Shown here: positions 54,209-63,872 of the stretch, piece by piece
Layout: each line of letters opens with the position of its first letter
Numbering within the stretch: position 1 is the first letter of the stretch
Source of the DNA: Neoalteromonas flava
Lineage (GTDB): Bacteria; Pseudomonadota; Gammaproteobacteria; Enterobacterales; Alteromonadaceae
Reading direction: 5' to 3'
Length of the DNA stretch: 64,000 bases
Assembly: GCF_002807685.1 (NCBI RefSeq)
Contig: NZ_PEAX01000005.1
Location: 336,868-400,867 of the forward strand
Position numbers and translations under genes: made by a program
Notes under the pieces: generated by a model
Told to the model about the DNA's origin: nothing
The model's database searches: none
What the model saw: only the letters and a program-made list of their open reading frames with translations

Positions 54209-56440
54209 ATGGTCCCTAACGATTACGACAACGACGAATTGATCTTCAAGGAAGAAGATAACAATGACGAGCAAACCGTAGAAAACTACCGCGTTTGGAA
54301 CATCCTTATTGTAGATGATGACGAGGAAATTCACACCGTCACACGATTAGCGTTGTCAGATCTTATCGTAAGTGATCGCAAGCTAAATTTTTTACACGCA
54401 TACACCGGCCAGCAAGCCATAGAAATATTAGGTGAATATCAGCGCGAAATAGCAATCATTCTGCTTGATGTTGTGATGGAAACCGATGATGCAGGTCTCA
54501 ATGTCGTTAAGCACATGCGCGAACAAATGGAGCTTGTTGAACCACGCATTATTTTGCGTACGGGGCAGCCAGGTTATGCACCAGAAGAAGAAGTCATTAA
54601 AACTTACGATATTAATGATTATAAGACTAAGACCGAGTTAACCCGCGGTAAGTTAATGACTGCAGTGATTGCGTCAATTCGTTCCTATCAACAACTACGT
54701 ACCATTAATCAAAGTCGCATCGGCCTGCAGAAAATCATTCAGTCAGCGGCACATCTATTAGAAGAACATTCAGTTAAAGGATTTTGCGAAGGGATTGTCA
54801 CTCAGATCAGTTCAATGATTGGGTTAGAGGCTGAAGGTGTAGTCTGCGCCCGCGCAGGTTCAGTATTAGATAAAGAAGATGATGACGGTGTTTACGTTTT
54901 GGGCGCAGCAGGTGATTTTGCTACGTACATAAACGAGCGTATTGAACAACTCCATGACCCTCTTATTGTGGAGCATGTTAATCGCTGTTTGAAATTTCAA
55001 AAGCATGTATTTGAGACCAATTTTTCTGTGCTTTACATCAATAGCTCAGGGTTTGAAGCTGCCGTTTATGTCAATATGCGCAAGGAATTAGGGGAGCTTG
55101 ATAGGCAGCTATTAGAAATTTTTCTTTCCAGCGTGTCAGTTGGCTATGAAAACGTAAACTTATTCCATCAACTGCGCAACGCTGCTTTTAGAGACTGGTT
55201 GACTCGTCTACCGAACCGCAACGAATTTATCAACATGTTGGATCGACCGCACCAAATCCGTTCGCACAACATGGTGAACGTGGCGTTAATCGATATTAAT
55301 CATTTTTCTGATATCAATGATGGCTTAGGCCAAGAAGTGGGTAACCAATTGCTCAGTGCAGTATCGGATCGGTTACAACAGTGCTTCGACGAAGATATTA
55401 AGAAAGGGCGTATTGGTGCCGATGTCTTTGGCCTTATCGGTGACGAAGAAATCGTCAACCCAGAGCGTATTAACGAAATCTTTCAAACCTCCTTTATTGC
55501 CGGTGATCACACACTTCCATTAAATGTAACGATTGGGTTAACACGCTTAACGGGCGAGAGAAACCGCGGTAACACGTTGTTGAAGCAGTCCAATATTGCA
55601 TTAAATCGAGCGAAAAAGAACCTTACCGATAATTACGAATATTTTGCGCCTGAGATTGAAGAAAAAACCACTTGGCGATTGAATATGATCCGTCGTTTAC
55701 GAGCGGACTTTGGCGAGCAGAAACTCGAGCTGTGGTTTCAACCTCAAGTGGATTTGGTGAGTGAAAAAGTCGTTGGCATGGAGGGGTTGCTGCGCTGGCC
55801 AGATGGCGACGGTAAATATATATCACCTGCGGTATTTGTCCCCTTGGCCGAATATTCTGGATTGATAGTTGATATAGGACAGTGGGTGTTAGAGGCCTCG
55901 TGTGCTCGTATCAAAGAGTTGTGTGAAAAAGGCTACTCCCATCTTCGCGTTGCGGTCAATATTTCGATCCCACAGTTTCGCGATCGCCTCTTCGTTCAAA
56001 AGGTTAAAGATGCAATAGAAAAAAATGGCATCGATCCAAAATTGTTGGAACTTGAAATCACCGAAAGTGTGGTCATGGATGAGCCCCAGATTGTTATCGA
56101 TGCATTGCGTTCGTTGAAGGAATACGGCGTCGCGATTGCCATTGATGATTTTGGGACCGGATTTTCATCGATGAGCTACTTACAACAATTGCCATTGGAT
56201 CGGTTGAAAGTAGACCGTTCCTTCGTTAGTGATATTCAGCCTGGAGGTAACGCCTTTATTGCTGAAACAATCGTGACATTAGGCAATAAGCTAGGTCTCG
56301 CAACTATCGCTGAAGGTGTTGAGAAGCGTGAACAAGCCAGCTACATGTTAAAGCTAGGCTGTGACGAGGCCCAAGGTTATCTCTACGCTAAGCCTATGCC
56401 GTTTGACCAATTAATGGCCTTTCTAGCAGAGAAAGAGTAA
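54209..56440 (+). CDS. Response regulator with DUF3369, degenerate GGDEF and EAL domains
   Basis: A 743-residue cytosolic regulator of cyclic-di-GMP. The receiver (about 30-155) has D36-D38 and phospho-acceptor D87 (ILLDVVME). DUF3369 (about 170-330) is a sensory GAF-like domain. The GGDEF domain (about 340-480) has GADVF at about 402-406 instead of GG(D/E)EF, so it is likely inactive. The EAL domain (about 495-735) has EGLLRW at 525, EITES, IDDFGTGFSS and AEGVEK, keeping the catalytic metal ligands. The net effect is probably c-di-GMP breakdown. No partner kinase gene is adjacent. The start ATG at 54209 has only a weak AAGAA site. Confidence 0.9.
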   Translation: MVPNDYDNDELIFKEEDNNDEQTVENYRVWNILIVDDDEEIHTVTRLALSDLIVSDRKLNFLHAYTGQQAIEILGEYQREIAIILLDVVMETDDAGLNVVKHMREQMELVEPRIILRTGQPGYAPEEEVIKTYDINDYKTKTELTRGKLMTAVIASIRSYQQLRTINQSRIGLQKIIQSAAHLLEEHSVKGFCEGIVTQISSMIGLEAEGVVCARAGSVLDKEDDDGVYVLGAAGDFATYINERIEQLHDPLIVEHVNRCLKFQKHVFETNFSVLYINSSGFEAAVYVNMRKELGELDRQLLEIFLSSVSVGYENVNLFHQLRNAAFRDWLTRLPNRNEFINMLDRPHQIRSHNMVNVALIDINHFSDINDGLGQEVGNQLLSAVSDRLQQCFDEDIKKGRIGADVFGLIGDEEIVNPERINEIFQTSFIAGDHTLPLNVTIGLTRLTGERNRGNTLLKQSNIALNRAKKNLTDNYEYFAPEIEEKTTWRLNMIRRLRADFGEQKLELWFQPQVDLVSEKVVGMEGLLRWPDGDGKYISPAVFVPLAEYSGLIVDIGQWVLEASCARIKELCEKGYSHLRVAVNISIPQFRDRLFVQKVKDAIEKNGIDPKLLELEITESVVMDEPQIVIDALRSLKEYGVAIAIDDFGTGFSSMSYLQQLPLDRLKVDRSFVSDIQPGGNAFIAETIVTLGNKLGLATIAEGVEKREQASYMLKLGCDEAQGYLYAKPMPFDQLMAFLAEKE

Positions 56441-56604
56441 TCGTTTTCATCAAATTGTGACTCTATTGTCATAATACTGTCATATTAGTGTGATTGCTGA
56501 TTGAAATTAGGGCAATTTTTTTGCTATACTTCTTTCAAGCCGATTGTTATGTCCCTATGAAATGGTCTAGGGAATACTAAGTACCGCGGCGAAATGGAGG
56601 AGTT

Positions 56605-56913
56605 ATGCGTAAATATTTAGCTGTAATCACGTTGGCAATTGCTGCCACCGGTGCGCATGCAAACGCCGATAATGGCAAGGCGTTTGATTGTATGGATGCA
56701 AAGACTTTTGAAATTAATAGCCAGTGTATGGCTGCGAAGATTAACAACAATGTCGCGTTTGGTGAAGCGCAGCAATCAATTGTGATGGCTGCTCAAGAAA
56801 GCTCCGAAAATGCGATGGCAACTGTTTCATTCTATCCAGAACTGCGTCTAATCGAAGTCGTTGCACACCGAGATGCAACCTATGCCAAAAGGCTCGACGC
56901 GTCAAAAAATTAA
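56605..56913 (+). CDS. Small secreted protein, unknown
   Basis: A 102-residue protein with a signal peptide (...IAATGAHAN) and two cysteines (C29, C41) likely forming a disulfide around a helix. The C-terminal half has a short beta stretch ATVSFYPELRLIEVVAHRDA. No family is recognised with confidence. AATGGAGGAG precedes its ATG, and a strong terminator follows. Confidence 0.7.
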   Translation: MRKYLAVITLAIAATGAHANADNGKAFDCMDAKTFEINSQCMAAKINNNVAFGEAQQSIVMAAQESSENAMATVSFYPELRLIEVVAHRDATYAKRLDASKN

Positions 56914-56914
56914 A

Positions 56915-56943
56915 TAAAAAAACCAGCGAAAGCTGGTTTTTTT
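56915..56943. terminator. Terminator after the small secreted protein gene
   Basis: AACCAGC (56921-56927) pairs with GCTGGTT (56932-56938), loop GAAA, with A-run before and T-run after. It ends the plus-strand small gene and may also act on minus-strand transcripts from sthA. Confidence 0.88.
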
Positions 56944-57042
56944 ATGTCTTGCAACTGTCCAATGCTTCCCTCATATTGTCATTTTTCTCCGTTAAGAGCG
57001 TATGTCATTCGGCATTGCGTCAGTTGATCGTTGTCTCTACTT

Positions 57043-58467
57043 TCAAAATACTCGGTTTAAACCATTAAGAGCCGCAACCCGGTAAGCTTCTGCCATAGTT
57101 GGGTAATTAAAGGTATTATTAACAAAGTAATCAATGCTATTGCCTTTACCCTCCTGCTGCATGATTGCTTGACCGATGTGGACGATTTCAGACGCCCGCT
57201 CACCAAAACAGTGAATACCCAGTACTTGCTTAGTTTCACGGTGAAAAAGTATCTTTAGGCTGCCTACTAAAGTAGATGCAATCTGGGCTCTAGCCAGATG
57301 TTTAAATTGAGCGCGACCCACCTCATACGGCACCTTCATGGCAGTAAGCTCTTGCTCGGTTTTACCCACTGAGCTGATTTCTGGGATCGTATAAATTCCG
57401 GTTGGAATATCTTCCACAAGGCTAGCATGACTAGCACCATCTAGCATCGCCTCAGCGGCGAAACGGCCTTGATTGTAAGCTGCAGACGCAAGGCTCGGGT
57501 AGCCGATCACGTCACCGACTGCATAGATATTGTCTACTTCAGTTTGGTAATTTTGGTTAACCGCGAGCTGCCCGCGCGAGTCTGACTTCAGACCGACATT
57601 TTCGAGTTTTAACATGTCGGTATTACCCGTGCGGCCGTTGGCGAAAAGTAAGCAATCTGCCTTCATGCGTTTGCCTGACTGCAAATTGAGGATCACACAA
57701 TCGTCGTGGGTCTCCACTGATTCGTAGGCTTCGTTGTGGCGAATAACCACGCCGTTATTCCAAAGGTGGTAGCTGAGAGAATCAGAAACTTCAGCGTCCA
57801 AGAAAGACAATAAACGTTCACGCATGTTCACCAAGTCGACCTTGACACCCATACCGCGGAAAATTGAGGCGTATTCTGAGCCGATTACACCTGCGCCATA
57901 GATAATAATAGTTTTCGGATCATGCTTCATCGACAAAATACTATCCGAGTGATACACCCGCGGATGATTAAAATCGATGTCCTCTGGTGTGTAGGGCCGC
58001 GATCCCGTCGCGATTGCAACTTGTTTTGTGGTTATCCGATCGATTGAACCGTCGGGCTTTTTAACTTCGATAGTGTGAGCATCGATAAAGCTAGCCTCGC
58101 CGTGGATCAATGACACCCGATTGCGGCTGTAAAACGACGAGCGTAACTGCGATTGCTTGCGAATAACCCCACTGGCGTGCTGCATGATGTCGCTAAACGT
58201 CAATGTTTGAATCGTGTTTTCGTTGAAGAGTGGTGTGCTATTGTACTCCACTAAGCGACTGACCGAATGGCGCAGTGACTTGGATGGGATCGTTCCCCAA
58301 TGCGTACAGCCGCCTCCGACTGACTCATAGCGTTCTATTACTGCAACTTTTTTCCCAGCTTTGGCCAACTGCATGGCAACACCTTCGCCGCCAGGTCCCG
58401 TGCCAATGACTACGGCATCAAATTGATAGGAAGTAGTTTGCGACTCGGTTTTTTTGCTTTTTCCCAT
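57043..58467 (-). CDS. sthA: Soluble pyridine nucleotide transhydrogenase SthA
   Basis: A 474-residue FAD enzyme that balances NADPH and NADH in the cytosol. The FAD-binding [20 protein letters not shown] is followed by the pseudo-active-site [13 protein letters not shown]; only one Cys is kept, which distinguishes SthA from dihydrolipoyl dehydrogenases (CxxxxC). The NAD-binding loop is [15 protein letters not shown], and a C-terminal dimer domain follows. The start is uncertain: ATG at 58467 is used, with ATG 58473 and GTG 58479 close upstream. It is followed by the desaturase gene's terminator side and lies in the conserved order sthA-desaturase-fabR-trmA. Confidence 0.95.
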   Translation of the reverse strand: MGKSKKTESQTTSYQFDAVVIGTGPGGEGVAMQLAKAGKKVAVIERYESVGGGCTHWGTIPSKSLRHSVSRLVEYNSTPLFNENTIQTLTFSDIMQHASGVIRKQSQLRSSFYSRNRVSLIHGEASFIDAHTIEVKKPDGSIDRITTKQVAIATGSRPYTPEDIDFNHPRVYHSDSILSMKHDPKTIIIYGAGVIGSEYASIFRGMGVKVDLVNMRERLLSFLDAEVSDSLSYHLWNNGVVIRHNEAYESVETHDDCVILNLQSGKRMKADCLLFANGRTGNTDMLKLENVGLKSDSRGQLAVNQNYQTEVDNIYAVGDVIGYPSLASAAYNQGRFAAEAMLDGASHASLVEDIPTGIYTIPEISSVGKTEQELTAMKVPYEVGRAQFKHLARAQIASTLVGSLKILFHRETKQVLGIHCFGERASEIVHIGQAIMQQEGKGNSIDYFVNNTFNYPTMAEAYRVAALNGLNRVF

Positions 58468-58520
58468 GATCATCAACACGTTAATAGTTTTTTGTTAGTC
58501 TAGTTGACTTTGCACATAAG

Positions 58521-58553
58521 AAAAAGGCCTGTGCAATGATTCACAAGCCTTTA
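58521..58553 (-). terminator. Terminator of the desaturase gene
   Basis: On the minus strand a stem AAGGC/GCCTT plus TGTG/CACA with one mismatch is followed by a T-run (58521-58525). It lies about 30 bp after the desaturase stop and before sthA. Confidence 0.8.
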
Positions 58554-58584
58554 TGACAGTTCAGATTACCCCTAGCTTAGATAC

Positions 58585-59715
58585 TCAGGCAACTTGTGCA
58601 TACTGCAAACGGTGTATGGTTAGCCATTTTTCCTTTTGTACAGCCAGCGTTTGTTTTAATTCTTTATATTTGTACATGAGTTCTAGACCATCTAATGTAC
58701 GTTGCAGATGACGCTTTTTAAGTGCGACTAAACGCTTTTTGGTTGCGTAGTATTCAGCCATTTTTTCCATGAGTAAGGCGTACTCGCGTTCAATGATAGA
58801 CAGCATTTCTTCCGCGTTCGGCAAATGGGCAACCTTTTGTTGTGCGTATTGCAACTGCATTTTCGCTTTGGCCTTTTCAATCCTTTCTTCTGGTGTTCTG
58901 CGTAAATCCCAAGTAAGGCCTACAAAGGACAGTCCACGGATCAGCCACTTGGTAGGATCGTATTGCCACCAACGTATACCATTACGGTAGTCGTACTCAA
59001 AAATATGGTGATAATTATGGTAGCCTTCGCCAAAAGTAAACAAGGCTACGATGCCATTATCTCGCGCTGTATTGCCGTCAGTGTAGGGCTGTTCACCCCA
59101 AATATGGGCCAACGAATTAATGAAAAAAGTCACATGGTGTACTGCGACTAATCTAAACACGCCGGCTAAAATGATCATGCCCAAAACCGACCCGTTTAAC
59201 CAACCTAAGAACCCCGTGATACCAAAGTTTGCAACTAACACTATTGCTAAATAATGCTTGTGCTGCCACATCACAATCGGATCTTTTTGTAGGTCGCGGC
59301 AATTTTCATAGTTGTCATAGCGATGTGCTTGATACTCGCGCAACATCCATCCCATGTGTGAATACCAAAATCCACGTTTCGCAGAGTACGGGTCCTTGTC
59401 GTTATCATCCACATGACGGTGATGAATGCGGTGATCAGACGACCAATGCAAAATACTGTTTTGCACGGCCATTGCTCCTCCCACGGCGAGTACCCAACGG
59501 ACTATCGGGTGCGCTTGATAGGTTTTATGCGACCACAAGCGATGATAACCGGCGGTGATCGAAATCCCGGTAAAGAAAAAGAGTATGATGGTGGTAACGA
59601 TTTCTACAGTGTTGAAGCCAACAAAGTAGGCCCAAAGAGGTGCACCAATAAAGGCAATAGCCCCAGTGATTATGAATACAGCGATGTTTAACGGGATAAG
59701 AGGTGGTTTCTTCAT
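58585..59715 (-). CDS. Membrane fatty-acyl delta-9 desaturase (DesC/Ole1 type)
   Basis: A 376-residue membrane desaturase that introduces a cis double bond into saturated acyl chains. Three histidine boxes are visible: HRLWSH (near 60), HRIHHRH (near 95) and HNYHH (near 238), holding the di-iron centre. Four hydrophobic helices surround them. The C-terminal ~80 residues (AKMQLQYAQQKVAHLPN...) are a charged coiled-coil extension that plain desaturases lack. The ATG has no clear ribosome-binding site. It is divergent from fabR, with a palindromic operator 12 bp upstream, so it is expected to be a FabR target. Confidence 0.93.
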   Translation of the reverse strand: MKKPPLIPLNIAVFIITGAIAFIGAPLWAYFVGFNTVEIVTTIILFFFTGISITAGYHRLWSHKTYQAHPIVRWVLAVGGAMAVQNSILHWSSDHRIHHRHVDDNDKDPYSAKRGFWYSHMGWMLREYQAHRYDNYENCRDLQKDPIVMWQHKHYLAIVLVANFGITGFLGWLNGSVLGMIILAGVFRLVAVHHVTFFINSLAHIWGEQPYTDGNTARDNGIVALFTFGEGYHNYHHIFEYDYRNGIRWWQYDPTKWLIRGLSFVGLTWDLRRTPEERIEKAKAKMQLQYAQQKVAHLPNAEEMLSIIEREYALLMEKMAEYYATKKRLVALKKRHLQRTLDGLELMYKYKELKQTLAVQKEKWLTIHRLQYAQVA

Positions 59716-59726
59716 GATAAAAATTC

Positions 59727-59744
59727 AGCGTACAACTGTTCGCT
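59727..59744. promoter_or_regulatory. FabR-type palindromic operator
   Basis: AGCGTACAACTGTTCGCT is an 18-bp near-perfect palindrome with one asymmetric position. It has the form of FabR/DesT-family operators (AGCG...ACA-N2-TGT...CGCT). It lies 12-29 bp upstream of the desaturase ATG and about 115 bp from fabR, placing it to repress the desaturase and perhaps fabR. Confidence 0.72.
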
Positions 59745-59858
59745 GATTTTACGGTAATTTTAGAATTGTGCAACCGCTTCAAGTAATGCTTGCTTGGAAC
59801 ATTGCTCAATATCGGTAACAATAATCGACTGTAGAAACCAACTATCGCGAAAACAGCA

Positions 59859-60455
59859 TTGAGCAGACAAGAACAGAAATTAAAGACTCGTCAGAATATT
59901 GTGAATGCAGCATTTAGTCTTTTGGATGAAAATAGAAGCCTGTCTGCAATAAGTTTGCGTGAGGTGGCGCGTGCAGCAGGTATCGCGCCAACCAGTTTTT
60001 ACCGCCATTTTAAGGATATTGATGACCTCGGTTTGACACTGGTTGATGAGGCTGGTTTGGCACTACGTCAATTAATGCGTCAAGCACGGCGTCGGATAGA
60101 GTCTGGCGGCGGCGTAATCGATACGTCGGTCAACACATTTCTTGAGTTTATTAGCGCAAATACAAATGTATTTCGGTTATTGTTGCGCGAACACACAGGT
60201 ACTTCGGCAGCCTATCGCACGGCAGTTCAGCGCGAAATCCAGCATTTCATTGAGGAATTAACTGACTACATTATTGAGGTTCAGAACGTTGAGCATTCTT
60301 TGGCGTTTTTACAGGCCGAAGCAATGGTAAAGTTGGTATTCAGTGCGGGCGCGGAGGCGCTAGAGTCTGACCCCACGCTGCGTGTTGCAATCGGGGAGAG
60401 GGTCAAACAACAATTGCGCTTCATTCAAAATGGCGCGAGATCCACAAACCTTTAG
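59859..60455 (+). CDS. fabR: TetR-family unsaturated fatty acid regulator FabR
   Basis: A 198-residue repressor. The HTH is [30 protein letters not shown], nearly as in E. coli FabR, and [29 protein letters not shown] and [16 protein letters not shown] also match. It senses unsaturated acyl thioesters and controls fabA/fabB-type genes and desaturases. It starts with TTG at 59859 with no clear ribosome-binding site. Divergent from the desaturase gene; convergent with trmA 5 bp away. Confidence 0.95.
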   Translation: MSRQEQKLKTRQNIVNAAFSLLDENRSLSAISLREVARAAGIAPTSFYRHFKDIDDLGLTLVDEAGLALRQLMRQARRRIESGGGVIDTSVNTFLEFISANTNVFRLLLREHTGTSAAYRTAVQREIQHFIEELTDYIIEVQNVEHSLAFLQAEAMVKLVFSAGAEALESDPTLRVAIGERVKQQLRFIQNGARSTNL

Positions 60456-60460
60456 ATCGT

Positions 60461-61549
60461 TTAGCGTTTTTGCAGGACCATGCCGCACTCGAGATGTGGG
60501 GTGTATGGAAACTGGTCAAAAACAGCAAAAGCTTCTACATCATGGGATTTATTGAGTTCCCGCAAATTAGCTTTTAGCGTCATGGGGTTGCATGAAATGT
60601 AGAGCACACGTTCAAACCCTTGCACCAATTCCAGAGTTTCATCATCTAGTCCACTACGTGGTGGGTCAACCAAAACGGTATTAAATTTATAAACACTCAG
60701 ATCGATATCACCCAAGCGATTGAAATGACGTTCACCGCGCATAGCTTGAGTAAACTCCTCCGCAGATAAACGCACAATTTGAACATTCGTCAATGCATTC
60801 TGCTGAATATTAAATTGCGCTGCTTCAACTGACGGTTTAGCGATTTCGGTACCAACAACGTGCTCAAAATGCTCAGCTAAAGGCAAGCTGAAATTACCAG
60901 CACCGCAATAAAACTCGACAAGATCGCCCGTTACCTTAGCACAGTGTTTTTTGGCCCACTCAATCATGTGGCAATTTACTTCAGCATTGGGTTGAGTAAA
61001 GCTATTTTCGATGTGCTTGAACGTGTACGTTTGATTGTTAATCGTAAGCTTCTCGATAACAAAATCTTCACCGATAATTATTTTTTGCTTGCGGGCACGA
61101 CCAATGATGTTGACTCTACCTAATTCTGAGAGGGCTTCTTTTAATTGACTTGCGGCCGCTCGCCATTCGTCATCCAGCGGCTTGTGGTAAAGCAGGCTAA
61201 TGACTAACTCCCCAGACAGAGACGAAAGGTAGTCAATTTGAAACAGCTTTTTGCGCAAAATCTCAATAGGTTTGAGATAATCGATAAGCTTTGCCATCGC
61301 TTGATTTATCAATTCATTGGCAGGCAAAAAACTGTCTACCCGATATTTTTGCTTGCTCTGCTGATCGAACATTATGTGATACAGATCGTCACCATCGTGC
61401 CATACACGAAATTCCGCCCGCATCCGGTAATGTTGAGGTTCAGAGCGATAAATCTCCAAGTCAGGCAATCGAAATTCGGCGAATGCACCGCGCAAGTCTG
61501 CAATCTTATCTGCAAGTTGTTGTTCGTAGGTGCTTGGGTCTAAAAGCAT
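60461..61549 (-). CDS. trmA: tRNA (uracil-5)-methyltransferase TrmA
   Basis: A 362-residue SAM-dependent enzyme making m5U54 in tRNA (and a site in tmRNA). [35 protein letters not shown] closely follows E. coli Trm[15 protein letters not shown] is the SAM site, [11 protein letters not shown] the acidic loop and [14 protein letters not shown] holds the catalytic Cys. ATG at 61549 is chosen; a TTG six bases upstream is also possible. No N-terminal 4Fe-4S domain, which separates it from RlmD/RumA. Confidence 0.96.
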   Translation of the reverse strand: MLLDPSTYEQQLADKIADLRGAFAEFRLPDLEIYRSEPQHYRMRAEFRVWHDGDDLYHIMFDQQSKQKYRVDSFLPANELINQAMAKLIDYLKPIEILRKKLFQIDYLSSLSGELVISLLYHKPLDDEWRAAASQLKEALSELGRVNIIGRARKQKIIIGEDFVIEKLTINNQTYTFKHIENSFTQPNAEVNCHMIEWAKKHCAKVTGDLVEFYCGAGNFSLPLAEHFEHVVGTEIAKPSVEAAQFNIQQNALTNVQIVRLSAEEFTQAMRGERHFNRLGDIDLSVYKFNTVLVDPPRSGLDDETLELVQGFERVLYISCNPMTLKANLRELNKSHDVEAFAVFDQFPYTPHLECGMVLQKR

Positions 61550-61677
61550 TACCAATTCACTGCTTATGTAAAATGCATATTGTAACGTTTTACGCTTAAG
61601 TACGCAGTAGTTTAAAAAAACACTAAACTATATTTTAGCGCCGCCGATAAGAAGTCGAGGATAGAGAGGTATCGAAA

Positions 61678-63018
61678 ATGAACTTTGGCGAAATTAAGGC
61701 TTTTCATAGCGAACAGCCGCAATCGGCAAAACCACGCGACGCACTGAATAAGCAGCTTCAGGCCGAGGGTTTACAGCAAGCGGCAAATTTTCAGTCTGCG
61801 CAGGTAGCAAAGAGCACCGGCGCATCAATTAGCGTATTGAGTTCACAAACCACCGTGGGCTTAAAAATATACAGTGGCTCAATGCAGCAAAATGTTGTTG
61901 TTAACGACGAGAAAGCGTCGCAGGCGACGACCTTTGATAAAGATAAGCCGGCATCAATGTTCGACTTTGAAAAAGTCGCAGAGAATGTAATGCGCTTTGT
62001 GGGTAGCGTAATCAAAGGTGCAGCACGTGGTGGTGCTGATGACGCTAAACTTGCCAGTTTGTTCGAGCAAGCCCGTTCTGGTGTTGCCAAAGGCATAAAA
62101 ATGGCAGAGCAAGATATTGGTGGCTTAATGAACGATGAGATCGATCAAGGCATCAATAGCAGTCGCCAGCTGATAGCGCAACGGATCGCACAGCTCGAAC
62201 AACAATTGTTGCGACCTGAAGATGTAACAGCCGAAACTGTATCCTCATTAACTCAGTTAAGTGCAAGTCAGGAAAATAATGGCAGTCTAGTGATCCGAAC
62301 TAAAGAGGGTGATGAAGTTACTCTGACATTCCGGGATCTGCAAAGCGTTGCGTATTTGAATGAGGCATCATTCACTCGATCTATAAACGACGCTCAAGCG
62401 GAAGGAGCGAATCAGCCGAACTCGACTGAGCAACAGGCCTCTGAGCAACAATTTGGCGGCAGTGGGCAATCCTTTAGCCAGTCTCTGCAAGCGAAGACCC
62501 TAGATTTTTCTGGATACAGCATTCAAATCAAGGGAGACTTAAACGAGAACGAGCTAGCCTCGATAGCCGATCTTGTGGCGAATGCGAATGACCTAGCTGA
62601 TACTTTCTATCGTGGTGATATTGAGAGTGCGTTTAATCAAGCGCTTGAGTTAGGTTATGACAAACAAGAACTGGTTGGCTTCGCGTTACAATTGAATCGC
62701 ATTGAACAAACTCAAGTTGTGCAGGCGTATGACTATGTTCAACATTACCAAGACAATAATCGTAACGAAGCTGATAAAGAAAAATCCAGCAAGCCAGTGG
62801 CACAATATATAGATAAGATGCTTAATGTGTTAGATCAGGCGCAACAAAAGCTACAAAGTCCTGAAGACTACAACACAATGATCAATGGCATCATAAATGA
62901 AATGAAAGATGTGCAAGTGCCGGATCTTGTTCAAGCGATAAACCGCTTTCATACGTTTAATCAACAATTACTTGATGCGTTACCAAAGTCAGACTCTACT
63001 GGCGTTGGGAATGAGTAA
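61678..63018 (+). CDS. DUF5610 domain protein
   Basis: A 446-residue cytosolic or exported protein without a clear signal peptide. MFDFEKVAENVMRFVGSVIKGAARGGADDAKLASLFEQARSGVAKGIKMAEQDI (about 92-145) matches the DUF5610 domain. The N-terminal region and the Gln/Ser-rich stretch (about 240-275) look disordered, and the C-terminus is helical. The family occurs in Alteromonadales and Vibrio with no known role; it is often annotated near motility or surface genes but not here. AGAGAGG lies 8 bp before the ATG; a strong terminator follows. Confidence 0.78.
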   Translation: MNFGEIKAFHSEQPQSAKPRDALNKQLQAEGLQQAANFQSAQVAKSTGASISVLSSQTTVGLKIYSGSMQQNVVVNDEKASQATTFDKDKPASMFDFEKVAENVMRFVGSVIKGAARGGADDAKLASLFEQARSGVAKGIKMAEQDIGGLMNDEIDQGINSSRQLIAQRIAQLEQQLLRPEDVTAETVSSLTQLSASQENNGSLVIRTKEGDEVTLTFRDLQSVAYLNEASFTRSINDAQAEGANQPNSTEQQASEQQFGGSGQSFSQSLQAKTLDFSGYSIQIKGDLNENELASIADLVANANDLADTFYRGDIESAFNQALELGYDKQELVGFALQLNRIEQTQVVQAYDYVQHYQDNNRNEADKEKSSKPVAQYIDKMLNVLDQAQQKLQSPEDYNTMINGIINEMKDVQVPDLVQAINRFHTFNQQLLDALPKSDSTGVGNE

Positions 63019-63030
63019 TAAATGGTGATG

Positions 63031-63064
63031 AAAAAAAAGGCTGGTCTCTGACCAGCCTTTTTTA
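63031..63064. terminator. Bidirectional terminator after the DUF5610 gene
   Basis: AAGGCTGGTC (63037-63046) pairs with GACCAGCCTT (63050-63059), loop TCT, extended by A-run and T-run. It ends the DUF5610 gene and the convergent RRM gene. Confidence 0.92.
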
Positions 63065-63086
63065 GTTTGTATTATATATGCTGTTG

Positions 63087-63551
63087 CTAATGAGCAACTT
63101 TGTCCTTGGCATAACGAACTTTTAATGTACGGTCTTGGAATACCGAGTCATTTAATTTATTAATGGCTTTGCTCACATCATTAGATATCACTTCAACAAA
63201 ACCATAACCTTTGCGTTTGCCGGTACGTTTGTCTTTCATTAAACGCACCGACTGAACGGTTGCATGGGCTTCGAAATACTCTTTAACGGCATCCTCATTT
63301 GCCCGATAAGGCAGATTACCAACATATAGAGTTGTGACGTCGCCAGCAGCTTCTGAAGAATCTGCAGTGAACGATGACGCGTTACTACTAAAAAATTGAG
63401 CAATAAAAGGAGTAAGTAGACCAGCGAGTAGGACGAGAGCCGCTAGTACGCTTTTGGTTGAGGCAACTGTGATGAGATAATCAGCAGCAAAGAAGGTGAG
63501 AACTGCTAGGGCAACTGCCACTATAACGCAGTGGAAAAATTTAACGTTCAT
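63087..63551 (-). CDS. Membrane-anchored RRM RNA-binding protein
   Basis: A 154-residue protein. Two N-terminal hydrophobic segments (about 5-28 and 34-53) are followed by an RRM with RNP2 LYVGNL (75-80) and RNP1 KGYGFVEV (114-121), as in cyanobacterial Rbp and some Vibrio/Shewanella RNA-binding proteins. The membrane segments are unusual and suggest it holds RNA at the inner membrane. The ATG at 63551 follows AAGGTAAAG; longer starts upstream are unlikely. It is transcribed away from the stable-RNA promoters. Confidence 0.88.
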   Translation of the reverse strand: MNVKFFHCVIVAVALAVLTFFAADYLITVASTKSVLAALVLLAGLLTPFIAQFFSSNASSFTADSSEAAGDVTTLYVGNLPYRANEDAVKEYFEAHATVQSVRLMKDKRTGKRKGYGFVEVISNDVSKAINKLNDSVFQDRTLKVRYAKDKVAH

Positions 63552-63727
63552 AGCTTTACCTTTTTTTATTATGTATACGTAGATAAAAAGCACGTTCTAG
63601 TCTACTGAACTCCGCCATATAAGCAAATCAGATTATTACTGACAGCTCTTTTAATTGGAATAAAGTGTAAAAAATAAGCGCTAACCCATTAAATTTCGAT
63701 TAACTCACAAAAAAGACAAAAAAACAG

Positions 63728-63755
63728 TTGACGTTAAAATTCTTCTACGTAGAAT
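63728..63755 (+). promoter_or_regulatory. Stable-RNA promoter P1
   Basis: TTGACG (63728-63733), 16-bp spacer, TAGAAT (63750-63755), then a GC-rich discriminator (GCGCACCTCG) typical of growth-rate and ppGpp-controlled promoters. An A-tract region upstream looks like an UP element. Confidence 0.78.
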
Positions 63756-63844
63756 GCGCACCTCGCTTCGGGGGGCTCTAAAGCAAACTGAAACGAGCAG
63801 TGACAAGCAAGCAAAAAACTTTGCTAACTTTTTTAAAAAGATGC

Positions 63845-63872
63845 TTGACACAGCGAATAAACAGCGTATTAT
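63845..63872 (+). promoter_or_regulatory. Stable-RNA promoter P2
   Basis: TTGACA (63845-63850), 16-bp spacer, TATTAT (63867-63872), GC-rich discriminator TCGCATCCCGC after it. Preceded by a T/A-rich UP-like tract. Tandem with P1, as in many rRNA operons. Confidence 0.82.
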
